The translations under genes were made by a program, and so were the position numbers. DNA of 64,000 bases. Origin: DASQDN01 sp035630195. Its GTDB lineage: Bacteria; Acidobacteriota; Terriglobia; Bryobacterales; Bryobacteraceae. Position 1 is the first letter of the stretch. Each line of letters starts with the position of its first letter. The stretch spans positions 15,441 through 79,440 of the forward strand of contig DASQLD010000221.1 in NCBI GenBank assembly GCA_035630195.1, written 5' to 3'. The notes under the pieces are model-generated. The model saw only the letters and a program-made list of their open reading frames with translations. It was not told the origin of the DNA and did no database searches. Shown here one piece after another: positions 17,208 to 26,255 of the stretch.

Positions 17208-18619
17208 GCGGGTTGAAAGTGATGCAATGGCGAGGAAACAATCTGTGCCGGCTCAAAACCAGTGGCAGTGGATTCGGACACACCGGATACAACTGTCTTG
17301 CGCGACATGGTCTTCCACGTCTCCGGTAAGGCCATGTTGGCAAACAGAAATCCGATCCACACCGAAGACATCATCTTGAATGAGCCTTCCGTAAAGTTGT
17401 AAACGATTGCTATGACAAAGTAGGCGAGCCGTAACATAGAAAGTTGTGGATTGAGCCGAAATCCGGCAACGATCTTCCGGTATCCAGTCACGATAATACC
17501 GGCAAGTGCCGCAAGTCCAGCCGCCCCGAGATTCAGATATACCTCGATGTACCCGTTATGAGCTTGGTTGATTCCGCCGTTAATTCGTATGATGTCGATC
17601 AACCGCTGCCCTAGCCAGAAGCTTTCATAACCGGCACCTACGATGGGATTCACCGCAAAACTTAGAACAAGCTTCCAGACGTCGGTACGGCCAGTGAGAC
17701 TTGGGTCGCGGCCGATGACCTGGAGGGCGCTTGAGCCAATGCCAAGAAACAGGACAGAGAAACAGGCGGACACAATGAACAACACCATTGCATGAATCAC
17801 GGCTCGTTTCCGGCCAACGCGGAACAACCCTATTACGGCTATAAGCCCTGTAACAAGCGCAAGCGAGGCAAGTGACGTTTTGGAATCGGCGATCCAGAGC
17901 AGCCACATCGCTATAACGGATGTAATGGTCAGTGCAATCAGACGGCGCGTGCGTGCCCGGCTCTTGGGTGCTTGGTATTCGATGATCCAGCGCCAGATCA
18001 CAGCTATGCCGTACATCAGGCACATTACGCCCAGGCCGTTCTTTCCGCCTGAGACGCCCGTCCAATATTGGCTGCCATCCATACCATACGCTCGGCCGTA
18101 TTCGGGATAGTAGCGGATGAATAAGACCGAAACGGGCAACAACACGAATGCCAGGCGCGTAAACACCCGCTTGATGGCCATAATCGGATTCGGGTCCGTC
18201 AAAATGACGAGCACTATCACAATGTCACCTAAACCACGAAACCAGCGCTTCAGCGAAATCAACGGGAAGTCAGACCAGACAAAGCTTACACCGCATAGAA
18301 CGAAGTAGGCGATCACTGGAGCGTTCGCTCGCAAAATGCGCTGCATGCGTTTCGTGCGTTGCGCTAACGTGATCACGCCAATCGCCATAATTAGCATGAG
18401 GACGTTTCGGTCAACCGGGCTTCCTTCCATGTATCGATCGGAGGCATCAACGGGGTTGCCGAGCTGAAGCCACTCGCTGACATTGCGCGACCCGGCAATC
18501 GCCAGCCACATCACGGCCAGCCATAGGGCGGGAGACGTGCGCATGCTACGGTCACGATCGAGTGCGAAGAGAATCATGATTAGACCGATACAAGCGAGCG
18601 TTGCAATTTGAGCTGCCAC
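17204..18619 (-). CDS. O-antigen polymerase/ligase-like membrane protein (Wzy/WaaL fold)
   Basis: A 471-residue protein with about 10-12 membrane segments. The large periplasmic loop carries GRDPSLTGRTDVWKLVLSFA followed by NPIVGAGYESFW and GINQAHNGYIEVYLNLG. The TGRxxxW and HNxYLE-type signature is typical of the O-antigen ligase/Wzy superfamily. In this locus it is the only candidate polymerase, next to the Wzx (31637) and Wzz-like (4140) genes, so a Wzy role is more likely than lipid-A ligation. It overlaps the GT32 gene by 4 bases. Confidence 0.88.
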   Translation of the reverse strand: MAAQIATLACIGLIMILFALDRDRSMRTSPALWLAVMWLAIAGSRNVSEWLQLGNPVDASDRYMEGSPVDRNVLMLIMAIGVITLAQRTKRMQRILRANAPVIAYFVLCGVSFVWSDFPLISLKRWFRGLGDIVIVLVILTDPNPIMAIKRVFTRLAFVLLPVSVLFIRYYPEYGRAYGMDGSQYWTGVSGGKNGLGVMCLMYGIAVIWRWIIEYQAPKSRARTRRLIALTITSVIAMWLLWIADSKTSLASLALVTGLIAVIGLFRVGRKRAVIHAMVLFIVSACFSVLFLGIGSSALQVIGRDPSLTGRTDVWKLVLSFAVNPIVGAGYESFWLGQRLIDIIRINGGINQAHNGYIEVYLNLGAAGLAALAGIIVTGYRKIVAGFRLNPQLSMLRLAYFVIAIVYNFTEGSFKMMSSVWIGFLFANMALPETWKTMSRKTVVSGVSESTATGFEPAQIVSSPLHHFQPA

Positions 18620-18640
18620 TGAAATCTTCTCTCGGTCTAA

Positions 18641-19663
18641 TCAGGCGAATACGGCGGCGTACAGTTTCCGGATGAGCGGAACTCGCGCTTTTATATGATC
18701 GAGCATCACAATGGCAACAAAGGTGAGCCCAGTTGCGACACCGAGATAGAGGATCTCTGTTGCCGCACCATCTCCCGTGTGCTTGGCCATCCGATGTAAT
18801 CCTTGGAAAATCGTAATCTGGACAATATAGCCTACCAGCGAATATTTACCTAGAAGGACGACGGCGTCGGCAGTTCTGTTTTTCGCGACAGTGCCGATCA
18901 AATACATTATCGAGAGCGACAAACACACACCGACGATCTGCAGCACGTAGATCTCATTCCACAGCGTGATAGCGGCAAGATAGGCTGCATAGGCAATCGC
19001 AACGAGGGTGTGATGGCGAAGCACAGAATCGATACGGCTGATCGGCACGGTGCCAATCACGGTGCCGAGCAGCCCGGTACCAATCAACTCCATAAATGCA
19101 TTCGGTCGCCCAGTGTTTTCGAGGAGAACCGCAATACCCATTACAGCAATGGCCGCGATGTCAAACATGTACGAGGATAACCGCATCAGGAGTGAAATGC
19201 CGGCGGCCGCAACCAACAGGTACGCGATGGGGAGGAAAACGGCGAATGCCGCACGTCCATTGTCGCTGTTCTGTCCGATATACACGCCCCAATCGGTCAA
19301 CTGCGGCGAAGATGTAGACGGCAGCAGTTTCATCATAAGATTCAAAACAAGAAAGATCACGAAAAGCTTCAGGCCGCGAATGAGCAGACGCTTCGGCACA
19401 CGCGTATCCGGAACCTTGCTCCCCGACAAATACACATGGGCAACTAGGAAGCCCACGATGAAGATGAAAGATGGCGTCAGAAATCGCATGTACCGATAAT
19501 AGAATCCCAGCGTTCCTACAAAGTAATTGAGCCAATGGTACAGCACCATCACCAGCACCAAGGCTCCCTTGGTGAAGTCGAGAGCTGTAACGCGAGCAGC
19601 AGTCCGCTCCACGACCCCGGTGCGGTTGATGATCGCTTTCATCTGTACTGCAGGCTGGCTCAT
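18641..19663 (-). CDS. Integral membrane acyltransferase (OpgC/acyltransferase-3-like)
   Basis: A 340-residue protein with about ten membrane helices. The start TALDFTKGALVLVMVLYHWLNYF places a charged residue and a histidine in and after the first helix, as in acyltransferase-3, OpgC and DUF1624 proteins that move acyl groups across the membrane. FLTPSFIFIVGFL is also typical. It probably O-acylates (for example acetylates or succinylates) the polysaccharide. Its start overlaps the AsnB-like stop by 4 bases. Confidence 0.72.
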   Translation of the reverse strand: MSQPAVQMKAIINRTGVVERTAARVTALDFTKGALVLVMVLYHWLNYFVGTLGFYYRYMRFLTPSFIFIVGFLVAHVYLSGSKVPDTRVPKRLLIRGLKLFVIFLVLNLMMKLLPSTSSPQLTDWGVYIGQNSDNGRAAFAVFLPIAYLLVAAAGISLLMRLSSYMFDIAAIAVMGIAVLLENTGRPNAFMELIGTGLLGTVIGTVPISRIDSVLRHHTLVAIAYAAYLAAITLWNEIYVLQIVGVCLSLSIMYLIGTVAKNRTADAVVLLGKYSLVGYIVQITIFQGLHRMAKHTGDGAATEILYLGVATGLTFVAIVMLDHIKARVPLIRKLYAAVFA

Positions 19664-21480
19664 TTCGAATCAATAAATAGTCGGGAGATCAGCTCGAGCG
19701 TCAGTAGCTTGTGGATTTCAGAGGTATAGTTGCGGTTACCTCTGAGGTGGCTCCGTACCATCGCTTCGACAGTTTTGCTCTGGATATATGGGCGCGACAG
19801 CGCCCTCGGGTCGAGCAGCATTTCGCGGACGTAATGCGCAAGAGCATTGCGATACCAAAGTCGGTAGTGATAAAACTTATGCCGCCCGAGGAACAGTCGT
19901 TCGGGGCGAAGCGGCGAGAGCACATGATCGATGCGTGACATCCATTGCGGCATGCCGTAGTCATACGCGTACTCCGCCTTGATGGTGAACAGGATGAAAT
20001 TCTGGAGCGCAGAGTTGGCAAACCCAGTGGAGTGTGCACTGACGCCACGATCCGTTGGGATTTCTGCGAGGCGCGTATCTCCCTCGCGGATCAGCCGGAA
20101 CGACACATCGTTGTCGACGCAGGCTGAGGTGGGTGCGCGAAACACTGTTTTTACAAAGTTGTTATCGAGAAACGGCGACCGCAACGTTACCTGCGTCTGC
20201 TCGAGTGACAGGAGACCGTAATGATGCCAAGGCGCTTGGCGGAACACAGAAAATGACAGCGAATGTCCCTCGAGCAGGCGGCCGTAGGTTGCATTCGCAG
20301 CATTGATTGTAGGGACGACATCGGCAGAAAACAGTTCGACAGCGGGTGCCACCGGCTTAAACGCTCTCACTCGGCGTAACACTTCGCCACCATAGTTGCC
20401 CGTCATGCGCACGGGCGCGATTGCTGAAGCTCGCTCATTGACATATAGATCGGCCGAATGACTCACGTCGATACACCCGTCCGTCAGATACACCGATCGT
20501 TCTGCGTAATGCGAAAACTGCGATAGAAACTCATGGGCGACGGGAATTACCTGGTGCGGCTGAGTGCATGCTTTGGCCACGCGCCGCGCGATGACGACGT
20601 CCTGACAATCGCGAAACATGCTTCCGAATGAGTAGCAGGGAAGAGTCGCGGGGGCCTGTTTATGCCATGCCATGATCATCCTCGTATCGAGGCCGCCTGT
20701 GAGAGACATTCCAATCCGTTCCCGGCCGACAAAATATCGGGGTAGCACATCCGCAAACACGGCTCGGAGCTCCTGATAGTAGGTTTCTGCTTTGAGTGGC
20801 TCCTGGTGTTCCCATTCCTTCGGATCAAAGTAGGTGCGCTTACTCACGCTTAAATTCGTATCAAACACCCAGGCAGAAGCGGGCGGCAGCACATGAAGGT
20901 CTTCAAACAAAGTTCGGTTCTCAAGAACGCAGCCGCAAGTGATGAATTCGCCTAGGGCGCGCGGTTCTAAGGCCCGTAGCTTAGGACAAACAGTGAGGAT
21001 TGCTTTCGCCTCGGCCGCGAAATAGAAAGCATCGCGCGACTGGTGATAGTAGATGCGATGCATTCCATAGCGATCGTTGAACAGGACAGTCGTATTTTCC
21101 GTCCGATCTATAAGAAGACCATGAAACCGTCCGTTGAGGCCTACCGGAAATCGTGGGTCTTCTTCAGACAGATGGACCAAGTACGACGGCCCCGGACACA
21201 CATCGTGGCCACGTTGTTTCAACTCCTCGATGGTGCCAGGAGGGGGAAAGTCTTCACCCGAAAATATCAGGCAGCGATCGCTCCTTTCGTTGTACACCGG
21301 CATGTGATCAGCAAACGAGCCTCGACGGGCGACCCAACCTACGTAAACTCCGAGCCGCTCATCGACCCAAGTTCCGGAAACGTAAAAGGACTCGTGCCGG
21401 AGCGCACCTACCATCTCCGCAAGCTTCTGCTTGGCCTGCGCGCAGGGCATCCCTGTGACAAGTCCTACAATTCCTGGCAT
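19660..21480 (-). CDS. Asparagine synthase-like amidotransferase lacking the N-terminal Cys
   Basis: A 606-residue AsnB-fold protein. The N-terminal domain aligns with class II glutamine amidotransferases (GIVGLVTG, LNGRFHGLLIDR, NDRYGMHRIYYH), but residue 2 is Pro (MPGIVG) where the catalytic Cys (MCGI) should be. Glutaminase activity is therefore not expected. The synthetase domain keeps the ATP pyrophosphatase loop SLTGGLD at 259-265. It may use free ammonia or another amine donor, or amidate a sugar acid of the repeat unit. It sits between the membrane acyltransferase and two Fem/GNAT-like transferases, so amide decoration of uronic acids is a reasonable inference. Confidence 0.85.
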   Translation of the reverse strand: MPGIVGLVTGMPCAQAKQKLAEMVGALRHESFYVSGTWVDERLGVYVGWVARRGSFADHMPVYNERSDRCLIFSGEDFPPPGTIEELKQRGHDVCPGPSYLVHLSEEDPRFPVGLNGRFHGLLIDRTENTTVLFNDRYGMHRIYYHQSRDAFYFAAEAKAILTVCPKLRALEPRALGEFITCGCVLENRTLFEDLHVLPPASAWVFDTNLSVSKRTYFDPKEWEHQEPLKAETYYQELRAVFADVLPRYFVGRERIGMSLTGGLDTRMIMAWHKQAPATLPCYSFGSMFRDCQDVVIARRVAKACTQPHQVIPVAHEFLSQFSHYAERSVYLTDGCIDVSHSADLYVNERASAIAPVRMTGNYGGEVLRRVRAFKPVAPAVELFSADVVPTINAANATYGRLLEGHSLSFSVFRQAPWHHYGLLSLEQTQVTLRSPFLDNNFVKTVFRAPTSACVDNDVSFRLIREGDTRLAEIPTDRGVSAHSTGFANSALQNFILFTIKAEYAYDYGMPQWMSRIDHVLSPLRPERLFLGRHKFYHYRLWYRNALAHYVREMLLDPRALSRPYIQSKTVEAMVRSHLRGNRNYTSEIHKLLTLELISRLFIDSK

Positions 21481-21491
21481 TTATATCGCTA

Positions 21492-22400
21492 CTACGTGGA
21501 CTGCTTGGCGGGTTGAAATCTGCGGCTGTACCATAAGTTCCGAAGTTCGCGGAGTCTTCTCACAATTGACTCCGGAAGGCAATCCACCAGCCGATGATGC
21601 AGCTGGAAGCGTAATGCAAGCTGACCAAACGGGCTCAGCGCGACGTAGTATCGCGGTGTGTCCATCTTCTGGAACCCGTTTACCTGTTTGAACTTCATGA
21701 TGCCGTCCCACTGCTTGTGTCCGTACGTGAAGCTCTGGTAGACAAGGTATGAAATACCGCGGTCGGCACAGGTGCGTACAGAGTGTGCAATGAGGGCATT
21801 AGTCGGCGCTTTGTCCCGATGCTCAATCAACGAGAGGATGTTCATGAGGTTTGCTTGAGTTCGTGTCTCGTCGTGAACGAGCTTGACAAACCCTATTAAT
21901 TTGGTATCTAGGAAGGCACCGATGAAGACGGCGCTGTGAAGGAACGTGCCCTCCTCGGCATACACCGTTTCGAAATCTTTTCCGTAGTGGGGGAAACGCC
22001 GACCCTGCCGAACGGGCGTCTCGTTGTAGATTTCCCATATGCCCCGCACGAGATTTTTGTCGAACGGGACCTCGCGAATTACAACCCCTCTTTTCTCAGC
22101 CTGACGTGCCCGGTTGCGACCTTCCGAGGTGATTTGATTTTTCCACCAATTGTCATACGTCGACACCGGAACGGCCGCCATGTTACTCCATTCAATAGGA
22201 TATGAGAACTTCGGCTCGGTGTGCGACAGCTTCTGCATGAACGTAAATAGGTCGACTCGGCTGCCGGACTTGCGCAGCCCGGAAATCACGGGTTCCGGAT
22301 CGTCCATGTACTCGTATCCGTCACCCTCGAGTTGAGCGATTCGCAAAAGCCGACCGGTGATGCGAATATCCCTGTCCTGGACGATGATCATCTGTTTCAT
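21492..22400 (-). CDS. GNAT-fold/FemAB-like transferase
   Basis: A 302-residue protein with no membrane segment. The core (about 90-230) has NRARQAEKRGVVIREV, YNETPVRQGRRFPHYGKDF, an FIGAFLDTKLIGFVKLVHDETR strand-turn-strand and NALIAHSVRTCADRGISYLVY, which fit a GNAT or FemAB acyltransferase fold. It is directly followed on the same strand by the AsnB-like gene and preceded by a FemAB-like gene 16 bases away. Transfer of an acyl or aminoacyl group to an amino sugar is inferred. The N-terminal 60 residues look divergent. Confidence 0.7.
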   Translation of the reverse strand: MKQMIIVQDRDIRITGRLLRIAQLEGDGYEYMDDPEPVISGLRKSGSRVDLFTFMQKLSHTEPKFSYPIEWSNMAAVPVSTYDNWWKNQITSEGRNRARQAEKRGVVIREVPFDKNLVRGIWEIYNETPVRQGRRFPHYGKDFETVYAEEGTFLHSAVFIGAFLDTKLIGFVKLVHDETRTQANLMNILSLIEHRDKAPTNALIAHSVRTCADRGISYLVYQSFTYGHKQWDGIMKFKQVNGFQKMDTPRYYVALSPFGQLALRFQLHHRLVDCLPESIVRRLRELRNLWYSRRFQPAKQST

Positions 22401-22416
22401 TAGAACTATGTGTGTC

Positions 22417-23577
22417 TCACTTTTGGGTCCGCTGTTTTCGCGTGTAAGGCATGCTGAGGACGCTCATCCGCCGGAGTACGCCACGTTTGGCCTTCATCGT
22501 GTTCCATCCTTCAACACATAACCGACTCAGAAAACTCTCGTGTGCGTCGAAAGTACCAGGGAAGTAAACATGCGTGCCGTTGTCGGCAGCCATATCGTTC
22601 TTGAATTTGTAGGTTCCCGGATTGGTTTCGGGATTGATGCCGTTCAGATCGTACACGGAGATGCCGTCGCGCTTGAGCTGCTCGACGATCTTCCATTGCA
22701 GGATGTACGACCCGCGGCTCTTCATTCCTGCATTGCTGGTGGCGCCGAACAGATAGAGCGCGGTGTCACCGATCGCGCTTGCAATCACGCCCGACGAGAT
22801 GTTGCCGGCGGATTTCGCAAGCAGCAGCTTCATTTTGAAGCGCTCGGGCAGAAGCGTCTGAATTGTTCTGAACTCGTTAATGTCGTTCGGCTCGACGAAG
22901 CGTTTGCGCGCGACCATTTCACGGTAGATCGTAATGAATTGATCAAACAGATCGGCACCAGTGCCCGGCACGATTTCGATCTGATTGTTCTCGCCGACTT
23001 TAAGCTCGCGCTTCCAGTGGGCTTTCATGCCATTGCGTAACTCCTCAATGGATGGACGGAGGTCCATCAGGATCGTGCGGCTTCCATTCGTTCGGCTCGA
23101 TTCGAAACCTTCGTTAGCCAGAATCTCGGCGAACGGGCAGGCTGCATTTCTGACGATCTTCAGCGACACACGGAGGGATAGACCCCGCTTGCGGACGTAT
23201 TCGTTGCGAAGGGCGCGAATGACCTGTTGGAAGACCTCCGGATTCGCAGGACGACCGCTACGACGCCATAACGGGCCCCAGAGTACGTAAGCGATCCCGA
23301 AATTGAGGACCGGAACGCGAGCGAGGCGCGCCTGCGCAATACCGACAATCTCACCATCCTTGCGGACGACCACATGGCTGACGTTTCGCTTGCCAGCCAG
23401 GACAGTGCCGTATGCCCAGGTCTGGTAGATGTTGGCGTCGTCAAACAGATCGAGCGCGTCATACCATGCCTGTTCGTCAATGCGGTCGACCTCTCCGGTG
23501 TATCCCTGCGCCAAAGTGCTTGCGCCATTGGTTGTACTCATCGCAGTTGCCGTTGCCGAGGTGTAAGCATTTAGCAT
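22417..23577 (-). CDS. FemAB-family aminoacyl/acyl transferase
   Basis: A 386-residue protein with the double-GNAT FemAB layout. DANIYQTWAYGTVLAGKRNVSHVVVRKDGEIVGIAQARL and VLWGPLWRR come in the first half; WKRELKVGENN and the ASAIGDTALYLFGATSNAGMKSRGSYILQWKIVEQLKRDGISVYDLNGINPETNPGTYKFK block in the second. The last block is the classic FemX signature. Family members add amino acids to peptidoglycan stems or acyl groups to polysaccharides. The N-terminal 25 residues are low-complexity Ala/Thr and an internal start at residue 13 is possible. Its product probably acts on an amino sugar made by this locus. Confidence 0.82.
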   Translation of the reverse strand: MLNAYTSATATAMSTTNGASTLAQGYTGEVDRIDEQAWYDALDLFDDANIYQTWAYGTVLAGKRNVSHVVVRKDGEIVGIAQARLARVPVLNFGIAYVLWGPLWRRSGRPANPEVFQQVIRALRNEYVRKRGLSLRVSLKIVRNAACPFAEILANEGFESSRTNGSRTILMDLRPSIEELRNGMKAHWKRELKVGENNQIEIVPGTGADLFDQFITIYREMVARKRFVEPNDINEFRTIQTLLPERFKMKLLLAKSAGNISSGVIASAIGDTALYLFGATSNAGMKSRGSYILQWKIVEQLKRDGISVYDLNGINPETNPGTYKFKNDMAADNGTHVYFPGTFDAHESFLSRLCVEGWNTMKAKRGVLRRMSVLSMPYTRKQRTQK

Positions 23578-23600
23578 GTTTATAGAAAACAGAAAGGTGG

Positions 23601-24503
23601 CTATTCGGTGATGTACTGCTCTTTCACCGGATTGAAGCCAATCACAACCGAAAGTTTTCCGAGGTGATCACAGATCCGCACGAGCAGGTGCATGAACTTG
23701 TCTTGGCCGGCCACGAACGCGAACGGTAACGCGGCGGTGTACACTGCAACGGCAATCGCCGATTTCGCGACGTCGCGTGGGCCGAAGTCGGGTGTCTGCG
23801 GTTCCATCGCTCCGCGCAGCAGCGCTCGTCGCAACATGAAGCTCCGCCGCCAGCGGATTGGGGGAACCACTTCATACGCCACGGCCTCGTTGCACCAGAT
23901 GAAGACGAATCCTTTGTCGATGGCCCGATGAAAGAACTCCTGATCTTCACCAGTTCGGAACTCCGGCTTGAATGGCTGGATGCTGCCCTCGAACACTAGT
24001 CTGCGCAGGAGCACATTACCGGTTCTCCCCTTGCGCCAATCGATCACCAAGCCGGTTGGGTAAGTGGCGCGTTCATGAAACTTGCCGTTAATCACCCACC
24101 GTGGGGGCTCCTCGTCAAAGTGCGGCATCACCGGGCCGAGGACGCCGTCAACACCTCGGTCGGTACAGATCTGAAAGAGCGTCAATAGCCAGACAGCAAT
24201 CGGGAATTCGTCGTCATCGATGAACGCAATGAAGTCGCCCTGGGCATTCGCAACGGCCCGATTCCGCGCGAGCGCGATATTCTGTTGCGGCTCGACGATG
24301 TAGGTGACGGGAATATCCGATTCGGCCGCAAATCGTGACACGACCGGTTGGGCCGAACGACTCTGATCGTTATCGACGATCACGGCGCTATAGTTGAACA
24401 GATCCTGCGTTTCCTGCGTCGCAAGACAATTCAACAAGCGTGCGAGCAGATCGGGCCGCTTGTAGGTACACACACAGACACTGATATGCGGCACTTTCGT
24501 CAT
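23601..24503 (-). CDS. Glycosyltransferase family 2
   Basis: A GT-A enzyme. The open frame reaches 24572, but ATG 24503 (MTKVPHISVCVCTYKRPDLL) avoids overlap with the ChbG gene and starts right at the first beta strand, giving 300 residues. It shows NIALARNRAVANAQGDFIAFIDDDEFP (donor site with the DDD triad), then RTGNVLLRRLVF and FRTGEDQEFFHRAIDKGF with the late ED motif. There is a hydrophobic stretch at about 240-265. Donor and acceptor cannot be read. It lies between a FemAB-like and a deacetylase gene within the locus. Confidence 0.88.
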   Translation of the reverse strand: MTKVPHISVCVCTYKRPDLLARLLNCLATQETQDLFNYSAVIVDNDQSRSAQPVVSRFAAESDIPVTYIVEPQQNIALARNRAVANAQGDFIAFIDDDEFPIAVWLLTLFQICTDRGVDGVLGPVMPHFDEEPPRWVINGKFHERATYPTGLVIDWRKGRTGNVLLRRLVFEGSIQPFKPEFRTGEDQEFFHRAIDKGFVFIWCNEAVAYEVVPPIRWRRSFMLRRALLRGAMEPQTPDFGPRDVAKSAIAVAVYTAALPFAFVAGQDKFMHLLVRICDHLGKLSVVIGFNPVKEQYITE

Positions 24504-24525
24504 AATATTTGAATCTCGGTCGAGA

Positions 24526-25344
24526 TCAGGGGAACTGCGGTAGGCTCTGATGGCTATGAGGCCGCCGCTCACCGGTCAGTTCGTATCGGGATGCAATGGG
24601 CACGTTGTCCTGAATCCACCCGGGAACGGTGGTCAGGAGAAACTGACGCTCAGCGGCCTTGACGGGGTGGGTCTCAAGCTCGATCGTGTGCTGACGTGCG
24701 AGCGCGATGATCCGGTCAATCCTGACCACCGGCTCCATCGGGGGAAGTGAAAACAGGAAATCGGTCAGCGTGTGCCGCCGTGCCAGTTTGTTGTCGAGAT
24801 GGCGTCGGTAAAGCCGGTTGGCGAAGGTCTTCTCGCCCGCGATAAAAGAAAAGTTTCGCCGGATAAGCGTGCCTGTTGGCAGAAGCTGTTTCCGAGTCAC
24901 ATTCGCACAGAGGTGCATGTGATGGTGACCATCGAGCCGTCGCGGCGCCGACCGATACAGCCGTGCGTACTCTTCACACTGCGCCCGTACGACGTATTCG
25001 AATGAACTAACGAGGCCTGGGTGGAAGAATACCTGAGCCAGCCGCCAGCTGCGCAAATACGCCGATATTCGTCGGTGGTGCTCAAGGAGGGCGTTCGGAA
25101 CACGCGAGGCGGAAAACGGCGTGGTGAAGTTCAGGTGCAAGCCGGCGTCGATGCCACGCATGAGGGCGATCTCCGCGGCACGCGCAGAGTCTTCCATGAA
25201 CACCATAGCACTCACAGATGATATGGCGTGCTCGCTGAGACACTCGAGCATACTATCGGTCGTCTCCGTATCGCGGCCCCAATCGTCGGCATTCACGATC
25301 AGGAGTCCGCGTCTCGTCGCCGGATTTGTTGGGATCGTGTTCAT
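24526..25344 (-). CDS. ChbG/HpnK (YdjC)-family carbohydrate deacetylase
   Basis: A 272-residue protein that begins LLIVNADDWGRD, the metal-binding Asp-Asp motif of the ChbG/YdjC family. It continues with GIDAGLHLNFT (first His) and DGHHHMHLCANV (His cluster), and ends with IELETHPV. This is a complete metal site, so deacetylase activity on an N-acetylated sugar is expected. HpnK-type members act on lipid-linked GlcNAc. Here it would free an amine that the neighbouring FemAB, GNAT or formyl enzymes could then modify. Its start overlaps the GT2 stop by 4 bases. Confidence 0.88.
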   Translation of the reverse strand: MNTIPTNPATRRGLLIVNADDWGRDTETTDSMLECLSEHAISSVSAMVFMEDSARAAEIALMRGIDAGLHLNFTTPFSASRVPNALLEHHRRISAYLRSWRLAQVFFHPGLVSSFEYVVRAQCEEYARLYRSAPRRLDGHHHMHLCANVTRKQLLPTGTLIRRNFSFIAGEKTFANRLYRRHLDNKLARRHTLTDFLFSLPPMEPVVRIDRIIALARQHTIELETHPVKAAERQFLLTTVPGWIQDNVPIASRYELTGERRPHSHQSLPQFP

Positions 25345-26255
25345 GCCGATGTAGCGAGTCGCGGTTGACGGGAACTGTCACGGGTGAAGAAGCGTTTCAA
25401 GCGTGCCATCTGTTCACGGCGTTGAAACGCGACCAGCTCTGTTGAAACGGGCCGCTCCATTCGGCGGATCAGCGCCCAGAAGTAGCCCAGCGCCACCATC
25501 AGGCCGCCGACGACAAGCGGCTTCCTAGTCATCTGATAAACAGCGCGGAACAGCTCCCACATCGGGTGATTGCCGATGGCGTAATCTTTGGTGCCATTCT
25601 TGAATCGTGCTGTAATCGCACCGACTTGCGCTGTTCCCATCGTGCGATGATGCTTACACACCTTTTCCGGGAATGTGCGCGTCTTCCAACCCGCCATCCG
25701 TGCCGAAAGGACTGCGATGTGGTCGATGCAGCCGCCCTTCACCGGCACATAACCGCCGATCTGCTCAAAGCACTGCCGCCGGAATAGTTGGCACGCGCCG
25801 GAGACATGCTCGATATTGGTGAAGCGGTAATCGTACGTTCGGTTCTCTTCCTGAAACGGTGTTCCTACTAGGCCCAGTGCAGAGTCTGCGGCGAGTTTTC
25901 CGAGCAGGAACGCAAAATACTCCGGGTCGAAAGAGATATCCGCGTCGAGGCTGCCGATCACGTCATACGCGGCGCTCGAGACGCATGCGTATCCGGCATT
26001 GAACGCGTGCACCTTGCCGGCGAAATGCCGCTCCGCGCGCTCGGTCATGCGCACGAGTTCAATCCACGCGTGCCGAGCAGCGAACTCCCGCAAGATGTCG
26101 TCTGTCCCGTCAGTCGAGCCATCGCTGACGATGACCCACTTTTCGGGCTTTACCATCTGACTCACGACCGATTCGAGGGTCAGCCGGATAAACTGAGCCT
26201 CGTTCCGGGCCGGAGTGATCAGGACGTATTTCGGCAGGGATGGGGGGGAGATCAT
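25341..26255 (-). CDS. Glycosyltransferase family 2 (intact paralogue of the 5.9-6.4 kb pseudogene)
   Basis: A 304-residue GT-A enzyme: YVLITPARNEAQFIRLTLESVVSQ, WVIVSDGSTDGTDDIL, YDVIGSLDADISF (DXD), GTPFQEENRTYDYRFTNIEHVSGACQLFRRQCFEQIGGYVPV and a C-terminal hydrophobic helix (LVVGGLMVALGYFWAL). It is the intact form of the pseudogene at 5870-6425, which shares most of these blocks. It overlaps both neighbours by 4 bases (ChbG and DegT), so the three genes are tightly coupled. Confidence 0.9.
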   Translation of the reverse strand: MISPPSLPKYVLITPARNEAQFIRLTLESVVSQMVKPEKWVIVSDGSTDGTDDILREFAARHAWIELVRMTERAERHFAGKVHAFNAGYACVSSAAYDVIGSLDADISFDPEYFAFLLGKLAADSALGLVGTPFQEENRTYDYRFTNIEHVSGACQLFRRQCFEQIGGYVPVKGGCIDHIAVLSARMAGWKTRTFPEKVCKHHRTMGTAQVGAITARFKNGTKDYAIGNHPMWELFRAVYQMTRKPLVVGGLMVALGYFWALIRRMERPVSTELVAFQRREQMARLKRFFTRDSSRQPRLATSA

